DNA of 64,000 nt from Paenibacillus hamazuiensis (GCF_023276405.1 NZ_JALRMO010000001.1:4464001-4528000), one strand, 5' to 3'. Positions 1-9,019 are shown, numbered from the stretch's first letter. A program made the numbers and translations. Notes: generated by a model not told the origin, from the letters alone.

Positions 1-819
1 CCTGCGGAGGCCTTCCGATATGGAGACTCGCCAGTCAAGACCGATGACATCGGCCTGGATGCGGCTAAGGTACGGCAGCAGTTCTCCCGAGCTGACGCCC
101 GGGAAATAAATTTTCGGCTGCGGCAAATCGGCCAGCCCTTCGAAGATACGGGTGATCGTCGGCAGCACGTATTTTTCAAAATCGTGCGGCGCCAGCGCCC
201 CGACCCAGCTGTCGAACAGCTGCACCGCCTTCGCTCCGGCAGCGATATGCGATCTGAGGTACGTGATGACCATGTCGCCGAGCTTATCCATCAGCGCAAA
301 CCACACTTCCGGCTCGCTGTACATCATCGTTTTCGTACGGATGTAGCTTTTCGACGGTCTGCCTTCGATCAAGTAGCTGGCGATCGTAAACGGCGCCCCG
401 GCAAACGTGATAAGCGGCACTTTCAGCTCGCGCACCAAAATCTCGATCGTTTTGATAATATGGCTTAAATCCTTTTCGACGTTAATCGGCTGAAGTGCGG
501 CTACATCTTTGGCCGTTAGGATCGGATTCTCGATTACAGGACCGACATTTTTGACGATGTCGAATTTCACGCCGAGCGATGCCACCGGATTCATGATGTC
601 GGAGTACAAAATCGCCGCATCGACCCCGAGCTTTTTCACCGGCATCATCGTCACTTCGGCGGCAAGTTCGGGCTGCTCGCAAATTTCGAGCAAGCTGTAT
701 TTTTCTTTGATTTTGCGGTATTCCGGGTCGTACCGTCCCGCTTGCCTCATGTACCAGACGGGCAGCGTGTCAACCTGATCTTTTTTGCAAGCGCGAAGGA
801 AAGTATCGTTATAATTCAT
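1..819 (-). CDS. hemE: Uroporphyrinogen decarboxylase, C-terminus cut by window edge
   Basis: HemE removes four carboxyl groups from uroporphyrinogen III to give coproporphyrinogen III in the cytosol. The reading frame starts MNYNDTFLRACKK and carries the family signature PVWYMRQAGRY near residue 20, which helps form the substrate pocket. About 273 codons are present of roughly 350 usual for the family; the rest lies left of position 1. The ATG at 817-819 follows a modest purine-rich ribosome site. A promoter-like pair lies at 867-895, so the gene probably starts its own transcript (often hemE-hemH-hemY in Firmicutes, which is an inference here) rather than continuing the hemA-hemB operon, from which 1.26 kb of repeats separates it. 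Confidence 0.95.
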   Translation of the reverse strand, partial: MNYNDTFLRACKKDQVDTLPVWYMRQAGRYDPEYRKIKEKYSLLEICEQPELAAEVTMMPVKKLGVDAAILYSDIMNPVASLGVKFDIVKNVGPVIENPILTAKDVAALQPINVEKDLSHIIKTIEILVRELKVPLITFAGAPFTIASYLIEGRPSKSYIRTKTMMYSEPEVWFALMDKLGDMVITYLRSHIAAGAKAVQLFDSWVGALAPHDFEKYVLPTITRIFEGLADLPQPKIYFPGVSSGELLPYLSRIQADVIGLDWRVSISEGLRR

Positions 820-866
820 TCGAGCATACGCCTCATTTCCGTATATTCCCTCAAGTTCTACTCCTC

Positions 867-895
867 ATTATGCCCTACTTTTTCCGGCGCAACAA
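867..895 (-). promoter_or_regulatory. Probable SigA promoter of hemE
   Basis: Read on the minus strand there is TTGTTG (890-895), a 17-bp spacer and CATAAT (867-872), close to the SigA consensus, about 48 bp upstream of the hemE ATG. Predicted from sequence only. Confidence 0.5.
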
Positions 896-944
896 CCGAC
901 TTGCTGTGATACATATCGACAAATGTATGACAGTTGGGCGGTAT

Positions 945-1024
945 CCCCCTAAATCCCCCCACCGGGGGACCCCAGGCTTCCGTAGCCGGCTTTGCTCCGC
1001 AAAGCCCTTAAGGCGCTCGGGCGC
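945..1024 (+). repeat. Composite palindromic repeat (family A), left part
   Basis: This is a C-rich/G-rich hairpin (CCCCCACCGGGGG type) followed by a second hairpin around GGCTTTGCTCCGCAAAGCC and then GCGCTCGGGCGC. The same module occurs near 18633, 23745 and, inverted, near 8944-9010. Uninterrupted copies read through into CCTGGACCCGCC; here that continuation is displaced to 1344 by the element at 1025-1343. Confidence 0.8.
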
Positions 1025-1343
1025 AATGTTGTCAGGTTAACAGGCATGGACGAAATCAAGGGTTGAACCATATAAGAGCGAGCGACACTAGGAACGTTAT
1101 TCCTCGAAAATAAGTAGTTTATTGTTTATAAAAATAGCGGAACTCACGTTCGCTATTCTCGGAAAAAAGGGCGATTTGAAAAAATAGAGGAACTGAGATG
1201 CGCTAAATAGGTGAAAAATGGCTTGAGGAGTGGAGAAACAGACAAATAGCGCACCTGAGTTCCGCTAATTTCCAAAAATATCCGAAATCGACCCGATTAG
1301 CGAACCATAGTTCCGCTATGTTCCCGCCTAACCTGACAACATT
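1025..1343. mobile_element. MITE-like element carrying a 4 x 21-bp palindrome array
   Basis: The 319-bp element starts AATGTTGTCAGGTTAA (1025-1040) and ends with its near-exact inverse (1328-1343). It is flanked by perfect 12-bp direct repeats GCGCTCGGGCGC (1013-1024 and 1344-1355), as expected of a target-site duplication. It has no coding capacity for a transposase. Inside are four units of 21 bp at 1135-1155, 1185-1205, 1247-1267 and 1298-1318. The first two read TAGCGGAAC...CGCTA-like on the plus strand and the last two on the minus strand. Start-to-start spacings are 50, 62 and 51 bp. A near-identical element lies at 23821-24138. Confidence 0.8.
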
Positions 1344-1745
1344 GCGCTCGGGCGCCCTGGACCCGCCAGCAGTGAGGGGCTGCTCGCTGCTGGTTCGCGT
1401 TTGCCCGGCATGGATTTTTTGGCTTCGCCCAAAAAATCCATGCCGGGCACGCTTTACGTTGGCGCGATGCTCGGGGAGTCGCTGCGTGCCTCAAGCTCGC
1501 GTTTGCCCTGGATGGATTTTTTGGCTTCGCCCAAAAAATCCATCCAGGGCACGCTTTACGTTGGCGCGATGCTCGGGGAGTCGCTGCGTGCCTCAAGCTC
1601 GCGTTTGCCAGCCATGGTTTGCTCCCGCAAACCTATGGCTTACACGCTGTACTCTTGGCGCGACGCCGGGGGAAGGGAATGTGCCTCGTGCCCGCGTTTG
1701 TTGGCATCGATTTTGCTGAAGCAAAATCTGCTGCCGCCACGCTTC
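1344..1745 (+). repeat. Composite repeat (family A), right part with tandem hairpin units of about 102 bp
   Basis: After CCTGGACCCGCC come tandem units starting GCGTTTG at 1397, 1499, 1601 and 1694 (periods 102, 102 and 93). Each contains a long stem, for example CCGGCATGG then ATTTTTTGG, a small loop and the complement, followed by a conserved linker ending CTCAAGCTC. In the first two units both stem arms have changed together (CCGGCATGG/CCATGCCGG against CTGGATGG/CCATCCAG), so the pairing is kept. Short reading frames through it follow the repeat and are not taken as genes. Confidence 0.75.
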
Positions 1746-1935
1746 ACTGTTTAAGTGCCGGCGATGACGTGCCTCCTCCTACACGCTAGGGGCCAGGCCC
1801 GGCGTCAACTATAAAGTTTCTCCGCCTTTATAAAACGAGGGGCTTTCCCATAAGCCGTTGTCATCACGGCTCGGGGGGACAGCCCCTTGCTTGTCGATTT
1901 TTAAAATGTTGCACATCTTATCGCTTTTGAAAATC

Positions 1936-2066
1936 TAACGGATCCAGGAGATGTTATCCGGCCGAAAGTCGCGTAAACGGATGATTATCGCCAAATAACG
2001 GCGCTGGCGTCCGTTACATTCGCTGTCCGCGCATTTGACGGGCAATAACGCCGCTGATGTCCGTTA
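1936..2066. repeat. Three-unit 21-bp palindrome array (TAACGG variant)
   Basis: Units lie at 1936-1956, 1996-2016 and 2046-2066. All are 21 bp, begin TAACG and end TTA; the middle one is TAACGG, nine bases, CCGTTA. Starts are 60 and 50 bp apart. The geometry matches units 2 to 4 of the four-unit arrays elsewhere in the window, with a different unit sequence. The array ends 15 bp past the hemB stop codon. Confidence 0.6.
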
Positions 2067-2081
2067 GAGTGGTTGCCGGGC

Positions 2082-3074
2082 TTACCCTTTCAGCCAACGG
2101 GCAACGTCTTTGGCGAAATACGTGATGATCAAATCGGCGCCGGCGCGTTTGAAGCCGATCATCGTTTCCATCACGATCGACTGCTCGTTGATCCAGCCGT
2201 TTTGAGCGGCGGCCTTCACCATCGAATATTCGGCGCTGACGTTGTAGGCGACCAGCGGGAGATCGAAGTTTTCCTTGATCACGCGGATAACGTCCATGTA
2301 GGCGAGAGCCGGCTTGACCATCAGCATGTCGGCTCCTTCGACGACGTCGGCTTCCGCTTCACGGATCGCCTCGCGTACGTTGGCCGGGTCCATTTGGTAC
2401 GTTTTGCGGTCGCCGAACTGCGGCGCCGAATGGGCGGCATCGCGGAACGGGCCGTAAAACGACGATGCATATTTGACTGAATAACTCATGATCGGCACGT
2501 TTTCAAGACCGGCCTCATCGAGCCCTTGGCGGATGGCATGAACGAAGCCGTCCATCATGTTGGACGGAGCGATAATATCCGCCCCCGCTTCCGCCTGGGA
2601 TACGGCTGTTTTGACAAGCAGCTCGAGCGACTCGTCGTTGACGATATCCGCGCAGTTCCGGTGTTCGTCCACGTGTACGACGCCGCAATGGCCGTGATCG
2701 GTGAACTGGCACAAGCAGGTATCGGCGACAACGAGCAGGTTCGGATGCAGCTGCTTGATTTTGCGGGTGGCCTGCTGCACGATACCGTTCGGATCGTAAG
2801 CCGAGGAGCCTTTCGCATCTTTCGTCTCCGGCACGCCGAACAGGAGAATGGCCTGAATGCCCAATGCGACAACCTCGGCAAGCTCCTCCTCCAGCCTGTC
2901 GATGGAATAATGATAAACGCCGGGCATGGACGGAATTTCTTCTTTTACATTGGAACCGTGTGTGACAAACAGCGGATATATGAGATCATTTACCGACACC
3001 GACGTTTCCCGCACCAGGTTGCGAATGGCTTGCGAGCCGCGGAGTCTGCGGTTGCGAACGATTGGAAAACTCAT
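2082..3074 (-). CDS. hemB: Delta-aminolevulinic acid dehydratase (porphobilinogen synthase)
   Basis: HemB condenses two 5-aminolevulinate molecules into porphobilinogen in the cytosol. The 330-residue protein has the usual family length. The active-site zinc cysteines are visible as Cys120, Cys122 and Cys130 in [14 protein letters not shown], and the two substrate lysines as Lys201 ([15 protein letters not shown]) and Lys254 ([10 protein letters not shown]). It starts 9 bp after the cobA-hemD stop codon and is the last gene of a minus-strand run hemA-hemX-sirC-hemC-cobA/hemD-hemB. In many relatives hemL follows hemB; here a repeat-filled gap follows, so hemL must be elsewhere or absent. Confidence 0.97.
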   Translation of the reverse strand: MSFPIVRNRRLRGSQAIRNLVRETSVSVNDLIYPLFVTHGSNVKEEIPSMPGVYHYSIDRLEEELAEVVALGIQAILLFGVPETKDAKGSSAYDPNGIVQQATRKIKQLHPNLLVVADTCLCQFTDHGHCGVVHVDEHRNCADIVNDESLELLVKTAVSQAEAGADIIAPSNMMDGFVHAIRQGLDEAGLENVPIMSYSVKYASSFYGPFRDAAHSAPQFGDRKTYQMDPANVREAIREAEADVVEGADMLMVKPALAYMDVIRVIKENFDLPLVAYNVSAEYSMVKAAAQNGWINEQSIVMETMIGFKRAGADLIITYFAKDVARWLKG

Positions 3075-3083
3075 GATTTCACC

Positions 3084-4616
3084 TTATTTCTGTTGGATTA
3101 AACTGTCGATCAGCGAACGAACCGTCGCTTCTTCAGCAATATAAGTTACGTTGAGCCCGGCTTCCTGCGCTGTTTGCGCGGTCACAGGACCGATGCAGGC
3201 GACTTCGCAGCCCTTGAGCAGCTCAAGCGGCTGCTCCACGCCGAGGTCGCCAAGAACCTTCAGCAAATTCGTTACGGTCGAAGAGCTGGTAAAAGTAACG
3301 ATGCGAATCGCCCTGTTTTGAAGCATGTCGATCACTTCCGCTCCGCCGTCGTGACAAACGACATTTTCATAAATGTCGATTTCCGTCACCTCGAGGCCGA
3401 GCTCCTTCAGTCGTTTGGGCAACTCCTCGCGGGCGATATCGGCCGTCGGCAGCAGCACCCGCTGACCTGCCTTAAGTTCCGTCTGAATCGTTTCGAACAG
3501 CGTTTCCGCTTGAAACTTCGCCGGCAGCATATCGATCATCAAGCCCCGGCTTTCAAGTGCCGCCGCCGTCTTCGGACCGACCGCGGCGATCCGTGCGTTC
3601 GCCAGTGCCCTGATGTCGATCTTAAGTTCCTTCAGCCTTTGGAAAAAATACTCGACGCCGTTTGCGCTCGTAAACATGACCCAGTCGAATTCAGGCAGCC
3701 GGCCGAGCGCCTCGTCACGCTCCCGTTGGGCCTGCTCGCCCGAGGGCGGCTGAAGCCGGATAACCGGAAATTCGACCGCTTCGCCGCCCAGCTCGTCGAT
3801 CATCGCGACAAGGTCGCTCGATTGGCTTCGCGCGCGGGTGACGAGCACCCGCTTGCCGAACAGCGGCTTTTTCTCGAACCAGGCGAGCTTATCTCTGAGC
3901 TGCACCACTTTGCCGACGATGGTGACGGCCGGAGATTGGAAGTTCGCCGCGCGCACTTTTTCCAAAATATCCGCTAAAGTGCCCGTGATCGTCTCCTGCT
4001 CCATCCAGGTGCCCCAGCGAATAAGCGCAACCGGGGTATCGGGCGGTTTGCCCCATTTGAGCAGCTCGCTGCAGATCGTTTCCAGGTTCGCCACACCCAT
4101 CAGGAAAATCAGCGTGCCCGAAGCGCCGGCCAAATTTTCGTAGTTGACGCTGGTGTAAGTTTTGTTTTTATATTCATGACCGGTTACGATCGAAAATGAT
4201 GACGTAAAGTCGCGGTGCGTAACGGGAATGCCGGCATAAGCCGGTACCGCGATCGCCGACGTAATTCCCGGCACGATTTCGAACGGGATGCCGTGCTCGG
4301 CCAGCAGTTCGGCCTCTTCCCCGACCCGCCCGAACACGCTCGGATCGCCGCCCTTCAGGCGGGTGACGGTTTTGCCTTGCAGCGCGAGATCGACCAGCAG
4401 CCGGTTGATCTCCTCCTGCTTCATCATATGTTTATCGGGCAGCTTGCCGACAAAAATTTTCTCGGCTCCCGGTTTAAGGTGCGCGAGCAGTCTCGGGCTG
4501 GCCAAACGGTCATACACGATGACGTCGCAGCGCCGGATGGCCTCAAGCCCTTTTATGGTAATCAGCTTCGGGTCTCCCGGCCCGGCTCCTACCAAATAAA
4601 CGGTCCCCTTGTTCAC
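3084..4616 (-). CDS. cobA-hemD: Fused uroporphyrinogen-III C-methyltransferase / uroporphyrinogen-III synthase
   Basis: The 510-residue protein joins two enzymes. Residues 1-250 form a SUMT domain with the loop YLVGAGPGDPKL at 7-18 and the SAM-binding GGDPSVFGR at 89-97; this makes precorrin-2 for siroheme or cobalamin. Residues about 262-510 form a HemD domain (KRVLVTRARSQS...), which cyclises hydroxymethylbilane to uroporphyrinogen III. The fusion places the branch-point synthase and the first enzyme of the siroheme branch in one chain. It starts 7 bp after hemC, in line with co-transcription. Such fusions are known in Paenibacillus and some clostridia; Bacillus subtilis has separate genes. 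Confidence 0.93.
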   Translation of the reverse strand: MNKGTVYLVGAGPGDPKLITIKGLEAIRRCDVIVYDRLASPRLLAHLKPGAEKIFVGKLPDKHMMKQEEINRLLVDLALQGKTVTRLKGGDPSVFGRVGEEAELLAEHGIPFEIVPGITSAIAVPAYAGIPVTHRDFTSSFSIVTGHEYKNKTYTSVNYENLAGASGTLIFLMGVANLETICSELLKWGKPPDTPVALIRWGTWMEQETITGTLADILEKVRAANFQSPAVTIVGKVVQLRDKLAWFEKKPLFGKRVLVTRARSQSSDLVAMIDELGGEAVEFPVIRLQPPSGEQAQRERDEALGRLPEFDWVMFTSANGVEYFFQRLKELKIDIRALANARIAAVGPKTAAALESRGLMIDMLPAKFQAETLFETIQTELKAGQRVLLPTADIAREELPKRLKELGLEVTEIDIYENVVCHDGGAEVIDMLQNRAIRIVTFTSSSTVTNLLKVLGDLGVEQPLELLKGCEVACIGPVTAQTAQEAGLNVTYIAEEATVRSLIDSLIQQK

Positions 4617-4623
4617 CGCAGCA

Positions 4624-5556
4624 TCATCCCCTTACCTCGGCAAGCAGTTCGGAGGCGCCTTGTTCAATCAGCTTGTCCGCCAAATCTTTGCCGAGCTTGT
4701 CCGGATCGGTTCCGGCAAAAGTCTCCTTCAGCATCTGTTTGCCGTCCGGCGAGCCGACCATGCCGGTAAGCCGAATCGTTGCGCCGTCTTCCTGCACGGT
4801 GGCGAAGGCGCCTATCGGCACCTGGCAGCCGCCGTTCAGGCGGCCGAGGAAGCTTCGCTCCGCGGATGCGGCCAGCACGGTCGGCGGGTCGTTATAGAGT
4901 GCGAGCAGATCGCGCACGAATTTGTCATCGCCGCGGCACTCGACAGCGAGGGCCCCTTGGCCGACCGCCGGCAGGCAGACATCAGTCGGCAAATAAACGG
5001 AGATGCGGTCCTGCCAGCCGATCCGGTGCAGCCCGGCGGCGGCGAGCAGGATCGCGTCGAAGCCTTCGGCTTCGAGCTTGCGCAGCCGCGAATCGATGTT
5101 GCCGCGCACCGGCTCGATGCGCAGATCGGGCCGGGCGTGCTGCAGCTGGCAGCTGCGGCGCAGACTGCTTGTCCCGACGAGCGCGCCCTGCGGCAGCTCG
5201 TCCAGGCCCTTGCCGTTTTTCGAGATGATGCAATCGCGCGCATCCTCGCGGACCGGCACGGCGCCGATCACGAGCCCTTCGGGAAGCTCGGCAGGCATAT
5301 CTTTCATGCTGTGCACCGCGAAATCGATTTCCCCATCCAGCATCGCCTGTTCGATTTCCTTGACAAAAAGACCTTTGCCCCCAACCTTGGACAAGGTCAC
5401 ATCCAAAATACGATCGCCTTTGGTGACGATTTTTTTTATCTCAAATTCGCAGTCGATTCCGTGCTCCTTGCAAAGCATCTTCAAATGATCGACCACTTGT
5501 CCCGTCTGAGTCAAGGCAAGCGCGCTTTGCCGCGTTCCTACTACGAGTTTGCGCAT
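4624..5556 (-). CDS. hemC: Porphobilinogen deaminase (hydroxymethylbilane synthase)
   Basis: HemC joins four porphobilinogens into hydroxymethylbilane. The 310-residue protein starts [15 protein letters not shown], typical of the family. It contains the cofactor-attachment cysteine Cys244 in [11 protein letters not shown], which binds the dipyrromethane primer, and the basic motif SSLRRSCQL near 131. Its first 16 bp overlap the end of the upstream sirC gene, suggesting translational coupling. It lies between sirC and cobA-hemD and supplies the substrate of the HemD domain encoded next. Confidence 0.96.
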   Translation of the reverse strand: MRKLVVGTRQSALALTQTGQVVDHLKMLCKEHGIDCEFEIKKIVTKGDRILDVTLSKVGGKGLFVKEIEQAMLDGEIDFAVHSMKDMPAELPEGLVIGAVPVREDARDCIISKNGKGLDELPQGALVGTSSLRRSCQLQHARPDLRIEPVRGNIDSRLRKLEAEGFDAILLAAAGLHRIGWQDRISVYLPTDVCLPAVGQGALAVECRGDDKFVRDLLALYNDPPTVLAASAERSFLGRLNGGCQVPIGAFATVQEDGATIRLTGMVGSPDGKQMLKETFAGTDPDKLGKDLADKLIEQGASELLAEVRG

Positions 5557-6254
5557 GCCGACACCTCCTTAAGCCATTGTGCTATGTATTCAAATCTGTC
5601 TAAATCCGGCTGTTCGCCAACCAACTCGACAAGACGGCCGCGAATTTCTTCCAGCTTCCCTGCGCGGATAACCGGCAGCAGCTCCCAATCGAGCATCGCC
5701 CGGGACAGCTTCTGGCGTGTTTTTGTATCCGCAAGCTTATCCTGCACCAGCTCTCGCAGCTCCTCGAGCAGGTCGATGTAAGCCGCATATTCTTCGCCGT
5801 ATTCCTGCTCGAGCCGCTGCCGGATGCGGGCCGAAACGCCCGGGCTCGCACCCGACGTGGAGACGGCGATCGTCAGCTTTCCTCTGCGAAGCGAGGACGG
5901 CACGATAAAGCTGCTTTTTTCCGGCTGGTCCGCCACGTTCACCCACCTGCCGAGCGAAACGGCATCCTCCGCCACCCGGCGGTTGACCGCCGCCTGGTCC
6001 GTTGCCGCCAGCACAAGCATCGCCTGCTCCACGAGCCTGCGGTGCTGCGCCGCGTACGGCTCCCGGATGAACTCGATGCGCCCTTCCGCCGCCCACATTT
6101 CCAGCTGAGGGGTACCGGAGGGACTGATGACGGACACCCTCGCCTCCGCTTCGAGCAGCGAGCCGATCTTCCGCTCGGCGACAGCTCCGCCGCCGACAAC
6201 GACGCATAATTTGCCCCGTACATCGGCCATCATGGAGTAATACGGTCCCGCCAT
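5541..6254 (-). CDS. sirC: Precorrin-2 dehydrogenase / sirohydrochlorin ferrochelatase-like (SirC/Met8)
   Basis: The protein oxidises precorrin-2 to sirohydrochlorin with NAD+ and may insert iron, the last steps to siroheme. The N-terminal Rossmann motif [19 protein letters not shown] is clear, followed by [11 protein letters not shown] and the family motif [16 protein letters not shown] chose the ATG at 6252-6254 (MAGPYYSMM) because GGAG stands 9 bp before it; an ATG 15 bp upstream has no ribosome site. With this start the protein has 237 residues and begins 5 bp after the hemX stop. The CobA half of the downstream fusion makes its substrate. Confidence 0.88.
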   Translation of the reverse strand: MAGPYYSMMADVRGKLCVVVGGGAVAERKIGSLLEAEARVSVISPSGTPQLEMWAAEGRIEFIREPYAAQHRRLVEQAMLVLAATDQAAVNRRVAEDAVSLGRWVNVADQPEKSSFIVPSSLRRGKLTIAVSTSGASPGVSARIRQRLEQEYGEEYAAYIDLLEELRELVQDKLADTKTRQKLSRAMLDWELLPVIRAGKLEEIRGRLVELVGEQPDLDRFEYIAQWLKEVSACANS

Positions 6255-6259
6255 CCTGT

Positions 6260-7081
6260 TCAGCTCCATTGATGAAATTCGGAAAAGTTGGAAACGATAA
6301 AATTAAGCACGACAATGGCAAAAGCCGCCAAATTCCATCTAGCTAATTTATTCCCCGGTGTGCGCATCCCCAGACGTTGAAACAAATAAAAAATATATGC
6401 GGCGAGCACAAACCACGAGTTCACGACCTTAGGGTCATAAAGCAGTCTCATGTCGCCCTCGAGCACGATCCATACCACTCCCAAAGCAAGCGCGAGCAGC
6501 AGGAGCGGCGCACCTACGATAACGGAAAAATACGCGTAACGGTCCGTATTTTCGAGGCTGGGTAAGCGGCGCACAACCTGGGTGAACTGCTTCTCCTTAA
6601 GCTTTCGGTGTAAAAACAGATGCATCCCGGAAAATACCGCCGCGATCGCAAATGCCGCATAGCTGGCGATCGCCATCGTAATGTGGATAAACAGCAGCTC
6701 GTCGTTGATTTTCCACGACCCCAAGGTCGGAGACACGTTCGGATTGCTGAAAAAGTTAAGCGCCAGCACGGAAAACCCGATCACGTTTATCAAAAAGACG
6801 AACAATTCGATGCGGAAAAACCGGTTGACGACAAGCGATACGGTGACCAGAAACCAGGACAGCAAAAACAGCGATTCGAACACCGAAAAAGCGCTCAGAC
6901 CCGGATGAGAAACCAGACTCATGATCAAGTACACCGTCTGCAATCCCCAAACAAAAGAAAGCAACCCTGTCCCCATCCGTTTCGCTTCCCGGTTCGTATG
7001 CGCGAAATCCGAAAAGTAAAACAGCAGGCTCAGGGCATATATATAAATAATGGCATCGTACATCCAGCTCTTTGTGATCAT
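6260..7081 (-). CDS. hemX: HemX/CcsA-family integral membrane protein
   Basis: The 273-residue protein is very hydrophobic with about eight membrane segments. It matches the cytochrome c assembly (CcsA/CcmC-like) family member that sits next to hemA in Bacillales. In B. subtilis HemX lowers the HemA level; that role is known from there and only inferred here. The ATG follows AGGAGTGG at good spacing and lies 18 bp downstream of the hemA stop codon. It carries the conserved HITMAIASYAAF segment near 150, but not the full tryptophan-rich WWD heme-handling motif of true CcsA, as far as I can see. Confidence 0.88.
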   Translation of the reverse strand: MITKSWMYDAIIYIYALSLLFYFSDFAHTNREAKRMGTGLLSFVWGLQTVYLIMSLVSHPGLSAFSVFESLFLLSWFLVTVSLVVNRFFRIELFVFLINVIGFSVLALNFFSNPNVSPTLGSWKINDELLFIHITMAIASYAAFAIAAVFSGMHLFLHRKLKEKQFTQVVRRLPSLENTDRYAYFSVIVGAPLLLLALALGVVWIVLEGDMRLLYDPKVVNSWFVLAAYIFYLFQRLGMRTPGNKLARWNLAAFAIVVLNFIVSNFSEFHQWS

Positions 7082-7099
7082 GGCACCACTCCTGAAGGC

Positions 7100-8506
7100 T
7101 TAATTTCTCGCCCAGGCATCGGCCGCCCGTACGGATACTTGGCCATGCATTTCCTCTTTGCGGAAGGACGCGGCTTCGGCGGCCGCCAGCTTCTTGGCCA
7201 ATTGCTCCCGCCTCGCTTGCTCGGCTTGCTTCTCCTCGAGCACTTCCTCCAGCGCGAAAATTTTCGTAAACATCTCCAGCGCTTCGTCCCCATGACGTTC
7301 CGCCGCCATTTCCTTAATCCGCACGATCGGATCGCGCAGCATCTGGTTGACGATGCTTTTCGTCAGTTTGCGGATGACTTTGATCTCCCGCTCGTTCAGC
7401 TCGGGCAGCTTGTTGAGCAAGCTTTCCATCGTCTGCTCGTGCACCAGGTTCGCTTTTTCCTGCAAAGCCTGGATGACGGGACTTACGCCGAGCGTTTTTT
7501 TCCACTGCTCGAAAGCGGCTATTTCATCTTGAATCATCGCTTCGATCTTCTCCGCTTCCTTGCGGCGTTCCAGCAAGTTGTTGTTTACAATCGACTGCAG
7601 GTCGTCAATATCGTATAAAAATACGTTCGGCAGCTCTCCCAGTCCCGGGTCCAAATCCCGCGGCACCGCAATATCGATCATAAACAGCGGCCGCGATTTG
7701 CGTTTCTGCAAAATCGGTGCCAGCTGCCCGCGGGTGAGCACAAGATCCGCCGCTCCCGTCGAGCTGATGACGATATCCGCTTCCTCCAAAAATGCCGGCA
7801 GCTGCTCCATCGAGCCGGCTGCGCCGTTAAACTTCCCGGCCAGCTCCTGCGCTCTCTGCAGCGTCCTGTTCGCTACGATGACTTTGGCCGCTCCATTGCC
7901 GTATAGATGCTTGACGGTCAGCTCGCTCATTTTGCCCGCGCCGATAATGAGCACCGTCTTGCCTTCATAGCTGCCGAAAATCCTCTTCCCGAGCTCTACG
8001 GCCGCGTAGCTGACCGATACCGGGTTTTCTCCGATCGACGTTTCGGAATGGGCCCGCTTCGCCATGGTCACCGCCTGCTTGAACAGCGTGTTGAACATGA
8101 TCCCGGTCGTCCCCTGCTCCTGTGCAAGCAAAAACGCATCCTTGACCTGGCCCAAAATTTGCGTCTCCCCGATGACCATCGAATCGAGTCCGCTCGTCAC
8201 GCGCAGCAAATGCTCGATCGCCGCATCGTTTTCGTAAATGTACAAATGATTGCTGAACTTGTCCCGCGGCAGCCTGAACCATTTTTCCATGAAGCCGCGA
8301 ATGTAATGCCCGCATACGTGCTCGCGGTCGACTACGCAGTACAGCTCCGTCCGGTTGCAGGTGCCCACGATGACACACTCCATGATGCTGTTCGTTTGCT
8401 TAAGCTCCCGCAGCGCCTGGGGCAAATCGGACGGCGCAAACGCAAACTTTTCCCTGATTTCCACTGGCGCCGTACGATAGTTTAAGCCGACTACGACGAT
8501 GTGCAT
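7100..8506 (-). CDS. hemA: Glutamyl-tRNA reductase
   Basis: HemA reduces glutamyl-tRNA to glutamate-1-semialdehyde with NADPH, the first committed step of the C5 heme pathway. The start MHIVVVGLNYRTAPVEIREK is chosen because AGGTGAA stands just upstream; a longer frame to 8563 lacks a site. The catalytic cysteine is Cys50 in VGTCNRTELY. A Rossmann motif VLIIGAGKMSELTVKHL and a C-terminal helical dimerisation region follow, giving 468 residues. It is the first gene of the minus-strand hem operon, with an extended -10 promoter about 40 bp upstream. Confidence 0.96.
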   Translation of the reverse strand: MHIVVVGLNYRTAPVEIREKFAFAPSDLPQALRELKQTNSIMECVIVGTCNRTELYCVVDREHVCGHYIRGFMEKWFRLPRDKFSNHLYIYENDAAIEHLLRVTSGLDSMVIGETQILGQVKDAFLLAQEQGTTGIMFNTLFKQAVTMAKRAHSETSIGENPVSVSYAAVELGKRIFGSYEGKTVLIIGAGKMSELTVKHLYGNGAAKVIVANRTLQRAQELAGKFNGAAGSMEQLPAFLEEADIVISSTGAADLVLTRGQLAPILQKRKSRPLFMIDIAVPRDLDPGLGELPNVFLYDIDDLQSIVNNNLLERRKEAEKIEAMIQDEIAAFEQWKKTLGVSPVIQALQEKANLVHEQTMESLLNKLPELNEREIKVIRKLTKSIVNQMLRDPIVRIKEMAAERHGDEALEMFTKIFALEEVLEEKQAEQARREQLAKKLAAAEAASFRKEEMHGQVSVRAADAWARN

Positions 8507-8543
8507 GTGGTTCACCTGCCTTCCCATTTTCAAAGTTGTTTTC

Positions 8544-8552
8544 ATTATAGCA
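8544..8552 (-). promoter_or_regulatory. Extended -10 promoter element upstream of hemA
   Basis: The minus strand reads TGCTATAAT (TGnTATAAT) at 8544-8552, a perfect extended -10 box. I see no good -35 hexamer at 17 bp, as is usual for extended -10 promoters. Confidence 0.5.
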
Positions 8553-8749
8553 CAGATTGACAAGTTTCTTCGACAAAATCTTTGAACAAAATTTGAAGAC
8601 GTACGAATAACTGTTTAGCCGGCTTCACGCACTTTTGTTCTTAACGCTACCTGCTATTTTCTTCAAGTTTCCATCCTTTCATACCATTCCTATGCAAATG
8701 GGTCATAAGCGGCCCCTTGAGTTCGCTCTCTCGCACACACAGCTCATAC

Positions 8750-9015
8750 TCCCCTCCACGCTCCGTCCGCTACGTAAAGCGAGTCCGCCTCCAGCTTTGC
8801 GTAAGCAAAGCAGAGACGGACTTTCGCGGGCTTGCGGCACTCTCCACCTCTACGCTCCGTCCGCCTACGTAAAGCGAGTCCGCCTCCAGCTTTGCGTAAG
8901 CAAAGTAGAGAAGGACTTTCGCGGGCTTGCGGCACACATGAGCTCCACCGGTGGCGGGTCCAGGGCGCAGCGCCTGGAGTCCCCCTTCCAGGGGGATTTA
9001 GGGGGTCGTAGGCAA
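8750..9015 (-). repeat. Tandem repeat plus inverted copy of family A repeat
   Basis: Two copies of roughly 100 bp lie head to tail (about 8758-8850 and 8858-8938). Each contains ACGCTCCGTCCGC, GCGAGTCCGCCTCCAGC, the hairpin CTTTGCGTAAGCAAAG and GGACTTTCGCGGGCTTGCGGCAC. They are followed by GGCGGGTCCAGGGCGCAGCGCCTGGA and a CCCCC/GGGGG hairpin, the reverse complement of the family A module at 945 and 18633. This is an uninterrupted copy: the palindrome CCAGGCGCTGCGCCCTGG is intact. The rest of the gap (8564-8750) holds nothing I recognise. Confidence 0.7.
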
Positions 9016-9019
9016 GGGG

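Noticed and set aside
1135-1318. Regularly spaced 21-bp units considered as a CRISPR array
   Set aside because: Units occur in both orientations, spacers are near-identical between loci, spacing alternates 50/62/50, and no cas genes are present.
1297-1754. Short frames with repeated peptide segments (for example WIFWAKPKNPSRAN)
   Set aside because: They translate tandem hairpin DNA repeats; the repetition comes from the DNA elements, not from a protein.
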